NCBI GenBank assembly: GCA_001970955.1
Contig: MPUH01000053.1
Span: 1-64,000 of the forward strand
DNA: 64,000 nucleotides
Direction of reading: 5' to 3'
Source of the DNA: Stentor coeruleus
Lineage: Eukaryota > Ciliophora > Heterotrichea > Heterotrichida > Stentoridae
In this document: positions 51,765 to 61,070 of the stretch, one piece after another
How the letters are laid out: the number at the start of each line of letters is the position of its first letter
How positions within the stretch are numbered: position 1 is the stretch's first letter
Made by a program: the position numbers and the translations under genes
Notes under the pieces: model-generated
What the model saw: only the letters and a program-made list of their open reading frames with translations
What the model was told of the DNA's origin: nothing
Database searches by the model: none

Positions 51765-52685
51765 ATGGCGGCATGGTTTTTATTACTAAAGATTTTCGTA
51801 AGTGCCCAATGCCCTGAAAAATGCTTAGGTCAAGAATGTGAAGAAGGTTGTTTAGAATATTGTTCATATGAATGCATAGAAGAATGTGCTCCTGGTTGTA
51901 AATACAATATGCTAAGCGATGGAATTTGCCAACCAGAATGCAACAACCAATCATGCAATTTTGATTTTCACGACTGCTATCCTCGTATTCTCAATACCGT
52001 CATCACTTTAACAAACTCTTCAGAAATTGAAGCTAATCTTGAAGTCGCAGAAAAAAACTATGGGAAAGTTGCAGGTATTGGCTTAGGGGTATTTTTAACC
52101 ATAATGGCTATGGTATTTGGAGTAATTCTTTGTGTAATCGGAACAGCAACACCTGTTTTTTTTGTTTTTATGCTTCTTGGTATCCTTATACCTCTAATCA
52201 CATTTATAATTGTAGCATTTGCCCCATTACATAAAGATCAAAAGATTAAAAAAGATACAAGAACAGACTCTTATGTTTCTGCTAGAATATTGTTTCTAAT
52301 TACAATGATTGTTTTTTCTTTAGTGGCAATTTTTAAGATATTCGAATATTATATTGGTATAAATCTTAAAGCTAAAGGAGTGAATTCAAATATATCGTCT
52401 ATAAGTTCAGCTGATATGATAGCTCAAGTTCCTTCAGAAAATCCTCCTCAAGGGCCGAATAAAGATGATCCTACTAATCCTGCTAATCCTGCTAACCCTG
52501 CACAATCTGCAAATCCATTAGGTTCAAGGCCAGGATATATGCCTATACAAGAGAATCCTCCTGATTATAACCCTTTTGCCCCTAGAAATCGTATTGGCGA
52601 ACCTGAAGAACATCCTTTAGCTCCTATAAGAGGACAAGCGGGTAATCCATTTTTAGGTAGAAACCCTTTAAACCCAAATAAATAA
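51765..52685 (+). CDS. LNR-domain membrane protein with PPxY and NPF motifs
   Basis: A 306-residue protein with a short signal peptide (1-15) and a Cys-rich luminal or extracellular region (16-71). C45, C55, C59, C64 and C71 with DG and FDFHDC match a Lin-12/Notch repeat, a calcium-binding module. Three hydrophobic spans follow at about 103-125, 130-153 and 172-194. The C-terminal 110 residues are Pro/Asn-rich with NPANPANPA repeats, a PPDY motif (265-268, PPxY, bound by WW domains of Nedd4-type ligases) and two NPF motifs (269-271, 294-296, bound by EH-domain endocytic proteins). A surface or endosomal membrane protein sorted by ubiquitin and endocytic adaptors is inferred. The overall family is not recognised. 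Confidence 0.8.
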   Translation: MAAWFLLLKIFVSAQCPEKCLGQECEEGCLEYCSYECIEECAPGCKYNMLSDGICQPECNNQSCNFDFHDCYPRILNTVITLTNSSEIEANLEVAEKNYGKVAGIGLGVFLTIMAMVFGVILCVIGTATPVFFVFMLLGILIPLITFIIVAFAPLHKDQKIKKDTRTDSYVSARILFLITMIVFSLVAIFKIFEYYIGINLKAKGVNSNISSISSADMIAQVPSENPPQGPNKDDPTNPANPANPAQSANPLGSRPGYMPIQENPPDYNPFAPRNRIGEPEEHPLAPIRGQAGNPFLGRNPLNPNK

Positions 52686-53808
52686 TATAATCTTAGTTTA
52701 ATTTTTTTGATATGTTTAAAAATATAGATATGATTTAGGATAAGATTTCAGATTAAAAAACATTTAGCTAAGAGGTTTTATTGACTTGAAGAATTATCTG
52801 ATAAAAAAAGGGAAAAGTTACAGTCTATTAAGGTGGAAATTTTATATGAGAAGAAAATATATAAACCTCCTTATTCGTAATATAAACATCTGAAAAATAT
52901 ATTTTAGATTATATTATAAAATACTAGTGAATATGAGATAAAAAATTTCCCGAATCCTGTGAGTACGGAAATAGAAGAATAATCATTTTGGATATAAATA
53001 CTTGCTGAATCCAAGGGAAAATAAACAATTTTAGAGAATATCCTTTATTAATATAGCTAAAGATATTGACATGATATTTTAAGATTTTGAATAGATGTTT
53101 GATGAAGATGCTTAATAGAGATAATTAAGATAAATGTCATAAATTTGTGTAGCAAGTAGATTAGAAAGTTTTTTGATATTTCTTCAAAGTGATGAAGATG
53201 ATTAAGTAAATACCAAAAATTTATAATAAATTCTTGATGAAAAACTACTGGGACCAATTGATTATATATTTTATATCTAAATTATAATACGCAATACAAT
53301 ATTTTCAGCCTTATAAACTATATTTTCACAATAATTCTTCAATCCTTATAAATTTATTATTATAACATAATAATTCACCATTCTTCCTAATTTTTAAATT
53401 TGTCATAATCATAAACCTTAAAAATTTCATAAACCTTAACTCTTAATCAATACCCCAAATCTAAAAAATCAACCCTAACCATAAAACTTCATATCAAATC
53501 CTTAAAAAAAAACAATCAAAATCCCAACCTCCACAACCAAATCTTCCACCAAAACTTCCTCTAAACCATCACCAAACACTCTCCAAAATCTTAACAATCC
53601 ACTAAAAATCCCATAAAAAAACTCATCTCCTCCCACCCTTCCTCTTTAAAAATTTAAATTTTTTTCATCAACCTCATCCTTCACCCAGCTTTTTCCTTCC
53701 ACCAAAACTTCAATTATCATAAAACTCACAAATTTCCCTAAACACTTCTCTCCATATCCAAAATCGCAAGTAAAAATTAAATATTCCTTTTAATATTATC
53801 CAATATAA
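52686..53808. other. Long spacer ending in a G-free promoter flank
   Basis: The left part is AT-rich and G-leaning and contains coding-like sequence (see 52760-53075). From 53461 to 53760 the plus strand has a single G in 300 bases but many C, the strongest case of the C-rich flank seen before genes here. Confidence 0.65.
52760..53075 (+). pseudogene. Possible gene remnant
   Basis: One plus-strand frame reads LEELSDKKREKLQSIKVEIL then YEKKIYKPPYS, and further on NTSEYEIKNFPNPVSTEIEE, with TAA or TAG codons between runs and a TGA before and after. The runs look protein-like but no family is recognised. It may be a decayed gene or chance. Confidence 0.28.
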
Positions 53809-55776
53809 ATGTCTGGGAAAAAAGATAAAAGCGAACTAGAAACCATATTATACAAAGTTTTCATGAACTATTCAGTTTATGGAGCTCGTTATAGCATGAA
53901 TTACTTAAGAGTGCAAAAGTTTGTAAGTATGTGTACTGATGCAGGGTTAATTAGTCCTAAACTTACACCTCAAAGTCTTGATTTGCTTTTCCGTTCAATC
54001 AACAATAGAAACCCAAACATGCCTTTCCAGACCTTTTTAGAAGCGACATTACGTTTGGCTGAAATGCAAAATCCTCAAGGGTTTAGGAAAAATCCAGCAG
54101 AAGTCTATAGCCAGCTGATTACTCAGCATTTCCTCCCACTTGCTGGAGAGTTGCAGAGTAAACGTGAAGAAGTTACTGATGAAATGCTTGCAATTACAGA
54201 TGATTGTCGTTTAATCCTTCATAGTGTATTCATAGGCTTCAAAACCATTTACATGAAAAACTTCCCTTGGGAATTAAAACCTGCAGAAGATGTCTCAAGT
54301 AGTTCTCAAAAAGGTCTCGAAAATTTACTCCGTGAATTCGATATATACCCAGCTTTAATCACTAAAAACAAATTATATTCAATATGGAGGGATATTGTCA
54401 CTATGCAAGAATTATCTTTTCCCCCAGCTTTAATCCTTTTACCTCAAGGTTTCCAAGATTTAGGCCAATGTTTAACCCTAAGCAAATTTATTCTTATAGT
54501 TTATTTATGTTCTATATTCGGATATCAAGATACTAAAGTTCAAAGCTCAGGACCTGAAAAACTCTTGGTTTTACTTGAAAGAATTGAATTATCGAGAACT
54601 GATCCAATGAATTCATCAAACTCTTTACTTCCTCCTGAAGAGGTTATTCAGACAATTATTGATCATGAACCTAGTGAAGCTTCTATTTATGATGTTGGGG
54701 GGATTGAAGATGATTTGATATCTTGTATTAGTTTAGATCAAAATGGAGCTGATATTGCTGATAAATATATGCCTAGTTTGCAGAAGATATTTCAGGTATA
54801 TTGTGCTTATGGTGACCCTTTAAATTTTAAGAAGATGAAAAGCTCAAATATGTTAAAACTGTTAAAAAATTCTGGGCTTATGGAAGAAACAAAAGGACTT
54901 GTTAGTGTTGATAGTTCGGTTTGTAAGAAAGGTAAAGAACAACCTGTTATAACAGCTGTAGAAATCGATCTGATATTTTCTCGTCTAACAGGTTTGAAAA
55001 AGCAAATAAGTAAGTCGAGAAAAATCACAGCAAGCATCGAGTTCCGACAATTCCTCAAAGCCTTAGAATTGATTTCTAAAAAAGTCTACCCTGAACAGCC
55101 TGTCCAAGAAGCTTTTAACTCCCTTTTAGAAGAGCATATACTAAAACTAGAAGCCCAACTAAGCGAAGAAAGGGCAAGTAACTCTAAAGCAATCCAAGAA
55201 ATAATGGAACAATTTAAAGCTGAAGAAGTAATTGAAGCTTTAGGTCTAGTCCACAGATCACTATTATACTATTATAAAGCATATGCAAATCCTAACCTTA
55301 TGATGAACTTCCCATCTTTTATAAGATTTTGCAAAGACTTTGAGATCTTCCCTGAAATTGCTTCAAAAAGTAAACTTCTTCGTGTTTTTCACACTTTATC
55401 TGGAGTATCAACTGAAGGTCTAGATGTAAGTATGCAGTCTATTTCTAGAACATCTATTGATGAAGTTCCAGAATTAGCTCAAGAATGTATTGATGATAAA
55501 CTATTTGTTGAAGCTTTAGCTATATTATCAGCAGATATAAATTATGAAGACGCTTTTGCTGGACCTGTAGAAAAAATCTGTTGGTTTGTAGAAAGACTAA
55601 GTCAAACAGAAGGACCTGAAAAAGTTCTCAAAACCCTTGGCCATAGTCGATCAACTGCTGGAGATGGGCCAGACATGGTTATTATATTGAAAAACCGCTA
55701 CCCTGATATCATGGATCATTCTGATAAGAGAAGACCAACATTCCAGGATCTTGCATACCTGGTTCCCTTAAGTTAA
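53809..55776 (+). CDS. p25-alpha (TPPP)-like protein with internal duplication
   Basis: A 655-residue protein built from a repeated unit. Residues 8-90 (VFMNYSVYGARYSMNYLRVQKF...SLDLLFRSIN...FLEATLRLAEM) and about 320-430 (IFQVYCAYGDPLNFKKMKSS...EIDLIFSRLTG...RQFLKALELI) resemble the p25-alpha/TPPP fold that binds microtubules. Each is followed by a second module: REFDIYPALITKNKLYSIW near 180 and KDFEIFPEIASKSKLLRVF near 510 align well. So the layout is A1-B1-A2-B2. A cortical or axonemal microtubule role is inferred. The gene lies 102 bases before CFAP52 on the same strand. The p25 call is from pattern and needs a profile search. Confidence 0.6.
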   Translation: MSGKKDKSELETILYKVFMNYSVYGARYSMNYLRVQKFVSMCTDAGLISPKLTPQSLDLLFRSINNRNPNMPFQTFLEATLRLAEMQNPQGFRKNPAEVYSQLITQHFLPLAGELQSKREEVTDEMLAITDDCRLILHSVFIGFKTIYMKNFPWELKPAEDVSSSSQKGLENLLREFDIYPALITKNKLYSIWRDIVTMQELSFPPALILLPQGFQDLGQCLTLSKFILIVYLCSIFGYQDTKVQSSGPEKLLVLLERIELSRTDPMNSSNSLLPPEEVIQTIIDHEPSEASIYDVGGIEDDLISCISLDQNGADIADKYMPSLQKIFQVYCAYGDPLNFKKMKSSNMLKLLKNSGLMEETKGLVSVDSSVCKKGKEQPVITAVEIDLIFSRLTGLKKQISKSRKITASIEFRQFLKALELISKKVYPEQPVQEAFNSLLEEHILKLEAQLSEERASNSKAIQEIMEQFKAEEVIEALGLVHRSLLYYYKAYANPNLMMNFPSFIRFCKDFEIFPEIASKSKLLRVFHTLSGVSTEGLDVSMQSISRTSIDEVPELAQECIDDKLFVEALAILSADINYEDAFAGPVEKICWFVERLSQTEGPEKVLKTLGHSRSTAGDGPDMVIILKNRYPDIMDHSDKRRPTFQDLAYLVPLS

Positions 55777-55878
55777 ATAGAGTATTATTTTCATACAATT
55801 GTAATTATAGTATTTGTAACATCTAGATTTTAGATTAGAAAATTATGATTAGGATTCTAGAAATAAATAGAATAAAGA

Positions 55879-57690
55879 ATGGAATTAGAGCTTGGAGCTG
55901 TTATTGGATTTTCAGGGCAGGTTATTCAAGGATTAATATTACATCCTGATAATGAACATTTGATTTATCCCCTTGGTTCAACTATTGTTGTTAGACATGT
56001 TGTGTCTCGTACACAGGGTTTTTTACGGGGTCATGATCAAAAAGTATCATGTATTACTCTTTCGAAATCTGGGACTTATTTGGCTAGTGGCCAACAGACT
56101 CATATGGGATTCCAAGCTGAGATTATTATATGGAACTTTGCTAATAGAACTGCTCATCAGAGAATGAAGTTACATAAGGTTTTGGTTCAATCCTTGAGTT
56201 TTTCATGTGATGAAAGCTACCTAGCTTCACTTGGAGGACAAGATGATAATTTGCTTATTATATGGGAAGTTAGTACTGGAAAAGGCTTTTGTAGTACGAG
56301 TATAGGATATGATCCTGGGTATGAAGTGAAATTTTACAACAACAGTAATAACAAACTTATAACCGTTCAAAACCTTAACGTGAAAATCTGGGAAGCTGAC
56401 TACATAGCCAAAAAAGTGAATTTCACATCAATAAACCTTGGTAACTTAAAACGACAAATAACAAGTATAGCCATCGACCCTACTGACACTTTTACCTATG
56501 TAGGAACAAAAACTGGTGATATCCTTGAACTAAACCTTGAAAGGGCGATCTACAAACGTTCAGGTCCAGTAAAAAAGCTTTTCTCTCAAGGTGTTCAATG
56601 CCTTTCACTAATGGGCAATGGGGACTTACTTGTAGGTTCAGGAGATGGGACAATAGCAAAACTAGCAAGCCAAAACCTTCAAATCAAATGCCAAAATCAA
56701 GTCTTAGGCTCAGTATCTTCTATAAGCTTAACAAATGACCATACACATTTTTTCCTAGGAACATCTCAATCAAATATCTACCTTCTTGACACTGACCAAT
56801 TAAAACCTGAACTTCGTAATACTTGTCATTATGAAAAAATCAATGATATCGCCTTTCCTTTTAATTACTCAGATGCTTTTGCTACATGTTCACTTAACGA
56901 TATAAGAGTTTGGAATGCAAAAAATCGTCAAGAATTACTAAGAATCCAAGTACCAAACCTAGAATGTCATTGTGTATGTTTTAGTGTTGATGGAAAAAGT
57001 ATACTTAGTGGATGGAATGATGGTAAACTTAGAGTTTTTCTTCCACAATCAGGTAAACTTATGTATGTAATAAATGATGCTCATAGACATGGTGTTACAG
57101 GGCTTATTGGGACTATAGATTCTCAAAGGATAGTATCTGGAGGTATGGAAGGTGAAGTACGTATATGGCGTATTGGTAAACAGACTCAAACAATGGAAGC
57201 TTCAATGAAAGAACATCGTGGACGTGTTTGGTCTATACAATTAAATAAAACTAATGATCTTGCTGTAAGTGCAAGCTCAGATGGTAGTTGTATTGTATGG
57301 GATTTAAAAACTCATACAAGGCTTACATGTTTATTTGAAAGTACTATGTTTAAACAAGTACTTTATCATCCTGATGAAAGTCAACTTATAACAACAGGGT
57401 CTGATAGAAAAATCACTTATTGGGATACTTTTGATGGGCAGGCAATTAGGATGCTTGATGGGTCTGAAGAAGGTGAGGTTAATGCTTTAGCGATTAATAA
57501 AGAAGGAAATCATTTTGCTACAGGAGGAGAGGATCAGGTTGTTAAAGTTTGGAGTTATGATGAAGGCATTGTTTTGTTTGAAGGAATTGGGCATTCGTCT
57601 AATATTCTTAAGATAGCGTATAGCCCTGATCAGAAGAGTCTTGTTAGTGTTGGAGCGGAAGGGGCGATATTTATATGGAATATAGCTTAA
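55879..57690 (+). CDS. CFAP52: CFAP52 (WDR16), axonemal WD40 protein
   Basis: A 603-residue protein with two WD40 propellers. It follows human CFAP52 along its length: LGAVIGFSGQVIQGLILHPD at the start, GHDQKVSCITLSKSGTYLASGQ, CHYEKINDIAFPFN..FATCSLNDIRVW, NAHR-like INDAHRHGVTGL, GGMEGEVRIWRIG, and the end VSVGAEGAIFIWNI. CFAP52 is a microtubule inner protein of ciliary doublets, stabilising the B-tubule. Length equals the animal protein (about 620). It fits the neighbouring ciliary genes. Confidence 0.96.
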   Translation: MELELGAVIGFSGQVIQGLILHPDNEHLIYPLGSTIVVRHVVSRTQGFLRGHDQKVSCITLSKSGTYLASGQQTHMGFQAEIIIWNFANRTAHQRMKLHKVLVQSLSFSCDESYLASLGGQDDNLLIIWEVSTGKGFCSTSIGYDPGYEVKFYNNSNNKLITVQNLNVKIWEADYIAKKVNFTSINLGNLKRQITSIAIDPTDTFTYVGTKTGDILELNLERAIYKRSGPVKKLFSQGVQCLSLMGNGDLLVGSGDGTIAKLASQNLQIKCQNQVLGSVSSISLTNDHTHFFLGTSQSNIYLLDTDQLKPELRNTCHYEKINDIAFPFNYSDAFATCSLNDIRVWNAKNRQELLRIQVPNLECHCVCFSVDGKSILSGWNDGKLRVFLPQSGKLMYVINDAHRHGVTGLIGTIDSQRIVSGGMEGEVRIWRIGKQTQTMEASMKEHRGRVWSIQLNKTNDLAVSASSDGSCIVWDLKTHTRLTCLFESTMFKQVLYHPDESQLITTGSDRKITYWDTFDGQAIRMLDGSEEGEVNALAINKEGNHFATGGEDQVVKVWSYDEGIVLFEGIGHSSNILKIAYSPDQKSLVSVGAEGAIFIWNIA

Positions 57691-58720
57691 TTTTAATAGT
57701 AAGCTTATTTGATTGGAATTTTATAGGTTTTGATAAGGTTTGCTTTAGTTTTAACTGAATAGATTGGAAAGATTGAAGGGTGTTAAGGTGCTAGAATAAT
57801 TGAAGATGAAAATTAATTTTGGATGTTAGTGTTAGATGGGATATGATTTATGGAACTTTTAACAAAAAATTTATCTTTTAATAATAAGATCATTTCTTTG
57901 ATTTATAAATTCTTAAGTCTTAACTTCAGCAACCACCAAGTTCTATTCATAAAATCAGCTCATCTTCAGAAAAAAATATTTCCATAAACTAAAACAAAAT
58001 TATTATTAATATATTTTATATAATAAATAAGTGAGTCTTCTTTATGTATATCATCAGCATGAATCCTGGCAATTTCGATTTTATGCAAAACTTCTGCAGT
58101 TTTTGCAAGAATTTCCAATTCTTTGTTTTCTAACTTTTCTTGGTAATTATCCAAAAATTTTTGATGTTTTTCGGTGATAAGAGAAATCCGATAATTTTGC
58201 TTATCTATTTCAATAGTGGAAATCTAACTCTCATATTATTGACTAATAAACTAAGCTACTCATAACTAACCATTATTTATATCAAATATTTTCAAAGCTA
58301 CCTTATATTTATAAACCTATTTTCTGATAACTAGAAATCTAAATCTATCAGATTGAACTTTGGTTAGTGCATACAAAACTTAGAGATTAAAAAGATAGTT
58401 TGCTGACTCACATACGATAATAGACAATTAATAAATGATACCAAAAAGCCTAAAAATTTTCTTAAAAATTGTATAACATAACTACAATAAAATCTATACA
58501 AAAAGTAAACTATTTAAAGCACAAGTCCTGATAGGTTAATATTAACTAAAAAAAATAATCTTCTTATATAAAAAATATGAAACCAAGTAATTTTTCTCTT
58601 TTTTGAGTAGTTTCATCATTTCAACATAAACAACTTCATTAAAATTCTCATACTTTTTTACTAGTAATATTAGATAAAAAATTGATTAAACGATATCCAT
58701 GTCTATATGCATGATTATAT
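57691..58720. other. Intergenic with one coding-like fragment
   Basis: G-rich and C-poor to about 57860 (after CFAP52), then AT-rich. A coding-like minus-strand stretch lies at 57966-58223; nothing else convincing was seen up to the FtsH-like start. Confidence 0.55.
57966..58223 (-). pseudogene. Coiled-coil gene fragment
   Basis: A minus-strand frame open from 58223 to a TGA at 57966 with no ATG. The part from about 58215 to 58025 is clearly helical and coding-like: TIEIDKQNYRISLITEKHQK, then NYQEKLENKELEILAKTAEV and HKIEIARIHADDIHKEDS. The last 20 codons are AT-rich and less convincing. A TAG precedes it and no 15-base intron supplies a start. It looks like the remnant of a longer coiled-coil gene. 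Confidence 0.4.
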
Positions 58721-60667
58721 ATGGAAAATTCTCGCATAGTAGCTTTAAGATTTATACGAAGATTGTTTTTCCCGAAGCTATTTCCAATAAAAACTTTACA
58801 ACAAACCCTAGAACCATCATCAGAGAGTTCTAAATCCAACACCAAGCACTTTTGGTTTCTCATGTTAGGCATTAGTACAGCTATATTTCTAGACAAAACA
58901 AATCAACCCGCTGAAAGTAGTCCTTTTCTAGGATTTTCAGCTCTCAGGAACACGAGAAAATTTTTCATGGGCAATTTAATACATAGAGATTTGAAGTTTT
59001 TTAGTTCCCTAAATATCATTTACTTACTACAAAACCTTATGGGAAATGCTCCAGAAAACGAAGAAAGTCATATTGGCTATGAACCCAAAAAACCAGACCT
59101 AAGACTATCAGATTTTTTAGGACAGGAAAAAGCTAAACAGGAAATGACTGATATAGTAGAATTCGTCAAGAATTCAGAAAACTATAGAATAATGGGAGCT
59201 AAAATCCCTAAAGGCATCTTACTTACAGGTCCTCCAGGCACAGGAAAAACTTTATTAGCAGAAGCTCTAGCTGGAGAGACTGGGATGAATTTTTTTTCAG
59301 TTTCAGCAAGTGAGCTTATGAATAAATACATAGGAGAAAGTGCAGCTAATGTTAAAAAACTATTTAATTTAGCTCGTGTTCATTCTCCATCTATAGTTTT
59401 TATTGATGAACTAGACTCTATTGGTTCAAAACGTACCGGCGAAAATTCTTGTGAAAGAGAATCAGCTTTAAATCAATTACTTGTAGAACTAGATGGAGCT
59501 AATAACAATGATTTATTTAATGTTATTGTTGTTGCAGCTACTAATCTTAGTGATAAAATAGATCAGGCTCTAATGAGACCAGGAAGATTCGATAGGATTA
59601 TAAAATTGTCATTACCAGATTCTGAAGGACGTGCATCTATACTTGCAGGATATCTTAGCAAATTACGTTTAAGCAAAGAAAAAGTTAAGAAATTTTCTCA
59701 ACATATTGCATTAAGTACATCTGGATTAACAGGGGCTGAATTAGCTAATTTATGTAATGAAGCGGCTATAAGAGCAGTTAGGTTGAATAAACAAGCAATT
59801 GAAATTTCTGATTTGGAATTTGCAGCTGAAAGGATTTCATCTACGAAGTCAAGTGATGGAGTGAGTTATAATAATATAAAAGAAGCTAAAGGTGAAGAAA
59901 AAGTATTATTGAAAGATGTGGCAGGGCAGGATGAAGCAAAAATGGAGGTCCAAGAAATTATAGACTTTCTCAAAAAACCAGAAAAGTATATAAAAATTGG
60001 AGCTAAAATGCCTAGAGGTCTACTTTTAGTTGGCCCTCCAGGAACAGGTAAAACTTTATTCGCTAAAGCATTATCAGGAGAAGCTGGTGTGCCTTTTTTC
60101 TTTAAATCCGGAAGTGAGTTCATTGAAAAATTCGCTGGAGTAGGTGCTTCAAGAATAAGAGAACTTTTTGCAGAAGCCCGAAAAATATCCCCATGCATAA
60201 TTTTTATTGATGAAATCGATTCTGTTGGAGGTAGAAGATCAGGAAATGAAAATTCAGGTGAAACTGAAGCAACTTTAAACCAAATCTTAGTCGAAATGGA
60301 TGGGTTTAAAAAATTTACCGGAATTCTTATTGGAGCTACTAATCGTAAAGATATGATGGACCCTGCTTTACTTAGACCAGGACGATTTGATAGGATAATT
60401 GAACTTAAACTCCCTGATTATGAAGGAAGAAGAGAGATTTTAAGTTTACATTTGAAGGGTTATTTACTTGATAAAACATATTCAATACCACATTATGCGA
60501 ATTTTGTTGCAAATTTCACTGAAGGGTATAGTGGAGCTGAACTAGCTAATCTTTGTAATGAAGCGGCTATACTTGCAATTAGATCAGGGAATGAAAGAGT
60601 GCATTTGGAGGATTTGAAGAAGGCTGTGGAGAAAATGAATGCTAGGAGAAAGAATAATTCTACTTAA
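58721..60667 (+). CDS. Tandem FtsH-type AAA protein lacking the M41 protease
   Basis: A 648-residue protein with two complete FtsH-family AAA modules. AAA 1: Walker A GPPGTGKT near 170, Walker B IVFIDELDS near 225, second region MRPGRFDRIIKL. AAA 2: Walker A GPPGTGKT near 438, Walker B IIFIDEIDS near 493, LLRPGRFDRIIEL. Each ends with the lid motif GAELANLCNEAAI. FtsH, YME1 and AFG3 proteins have one AAA followed by a zinc metalloprotease with HExxH; here the frame stops 15 residues after the second lid and no HExxH exists. The N-terminus (RFIRRLFFPKLF) resembles a mitochondrial presequence, with one likely membrane span near 43-58. A protease-free unfoldase in a mitochondrial membrane is inferred. 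Confidence 0.88.
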   Translation: MENSRIVALRFIRRLFFPKLFPIKTLQQTLEPSSESSKSNTKHFWFLMLGISTAIFLDKTNQPAESSPFLGFSALRNTRKFFMGNLIHRDLKFFSSLNIIYLLQNLMGNAPENEESHIGYEPKKPDLRLSDFLGQEKAKQEMTDIVEFVKNSENYRIMGAKIPKGILLTGPPGTGKTLLAEALAGETGMNFFSVSASELMNKYIGESAANVKKLFNLARVHSPSIVFIDELDSIGSKRTGENSCERESALNQLLVELDGANNNDLFNVIVVAATNLSDKIDQALMRPGRFDRIIKLSLPDSEGRASILAGYLSKLRLSKEKVKKFSQHIALSTSGLTGAELANLCNEAAIRAVRLNKQAIEISDLEFAAERISSTKSSDGVSYNNIKEAKGEEKVLLKDVAGQDEAKMEVQEIIDFLKKPEKYIKIGAKMPRGLLLVGPPGTGKTLFAKALSGEAGVPFFFKSGSEFIEKFAGVGASRIRELFAEARKISPCIIFIDEIDSVGGRRSGNENSGETEATLNQILVEMDGFKKFTGILIGATNRKDMMDPALLRPGRFDRIIELKLPDYEGRREILSLHLKGYLLDKTYSIPHYANFVANFTEGYSGAELANLCNEAAILAIRSGNERVHLEDLKKAVEKMNARRKNNST

Positions 60668-61070
60668 TTATAGTCGTCTTTTAGTGAAATTATGCGAGTT
60701 TTCATTTGGATAGAAGGGGTTGTGGAGATAAATGATTTTTTGGAATGAAAAAGCAGGTATTTTTGATAAGATTATTAGAAAGGTTGTAGTATATGCTATT
60801 TTTGTTTTTTTGTTTACTTTATATTAATATGTAGACGTACTAATCCTATACAAAATAAATGATTTTCTAATAACCTTCCAACTACCATAAAAAAACCAAA
60901 CATCATTTTATTCCCATACTCACACATGAAGCAATCTATAAAACCACTTAAAAACTTAAAAAATCCACAACCAAAGCCAAATAAAATTAAAATCTCCTCA
61001 AACTCAAATATATCAACTTTACATCATCTTATCCCATCCTCTCTTCAATCCTCCTGCCAAAACTTAAAAT
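60668..61070. other. Convergent spacer, G-rich then C-rich
   Basis: The first 130 bases after the AAA gene are G-rich and C-poor; from about 60840 to 61070 the plus strand is C-rich and G-poor, which is G-rich on the coding strand of the next gene. No coding frame. Confidence 0.65.

Noticed and set aside
53057-53257. Minus-strand frame of 66 codons in the spacer before the p25-like gene
   Set aside because: Composition is AT-rich and not protein-like, and no neighbouring exon or family match is visible.
58648-58896. Minus-strand frame of 82 codons overlapping the start of the FtsH-like gene
   Set aside because: It looks fairly protein-like, but it overlaps the plus-strand N-terminus, which has a plausible mitochondrial presequence and membrane span and continues into clear AAA domains.
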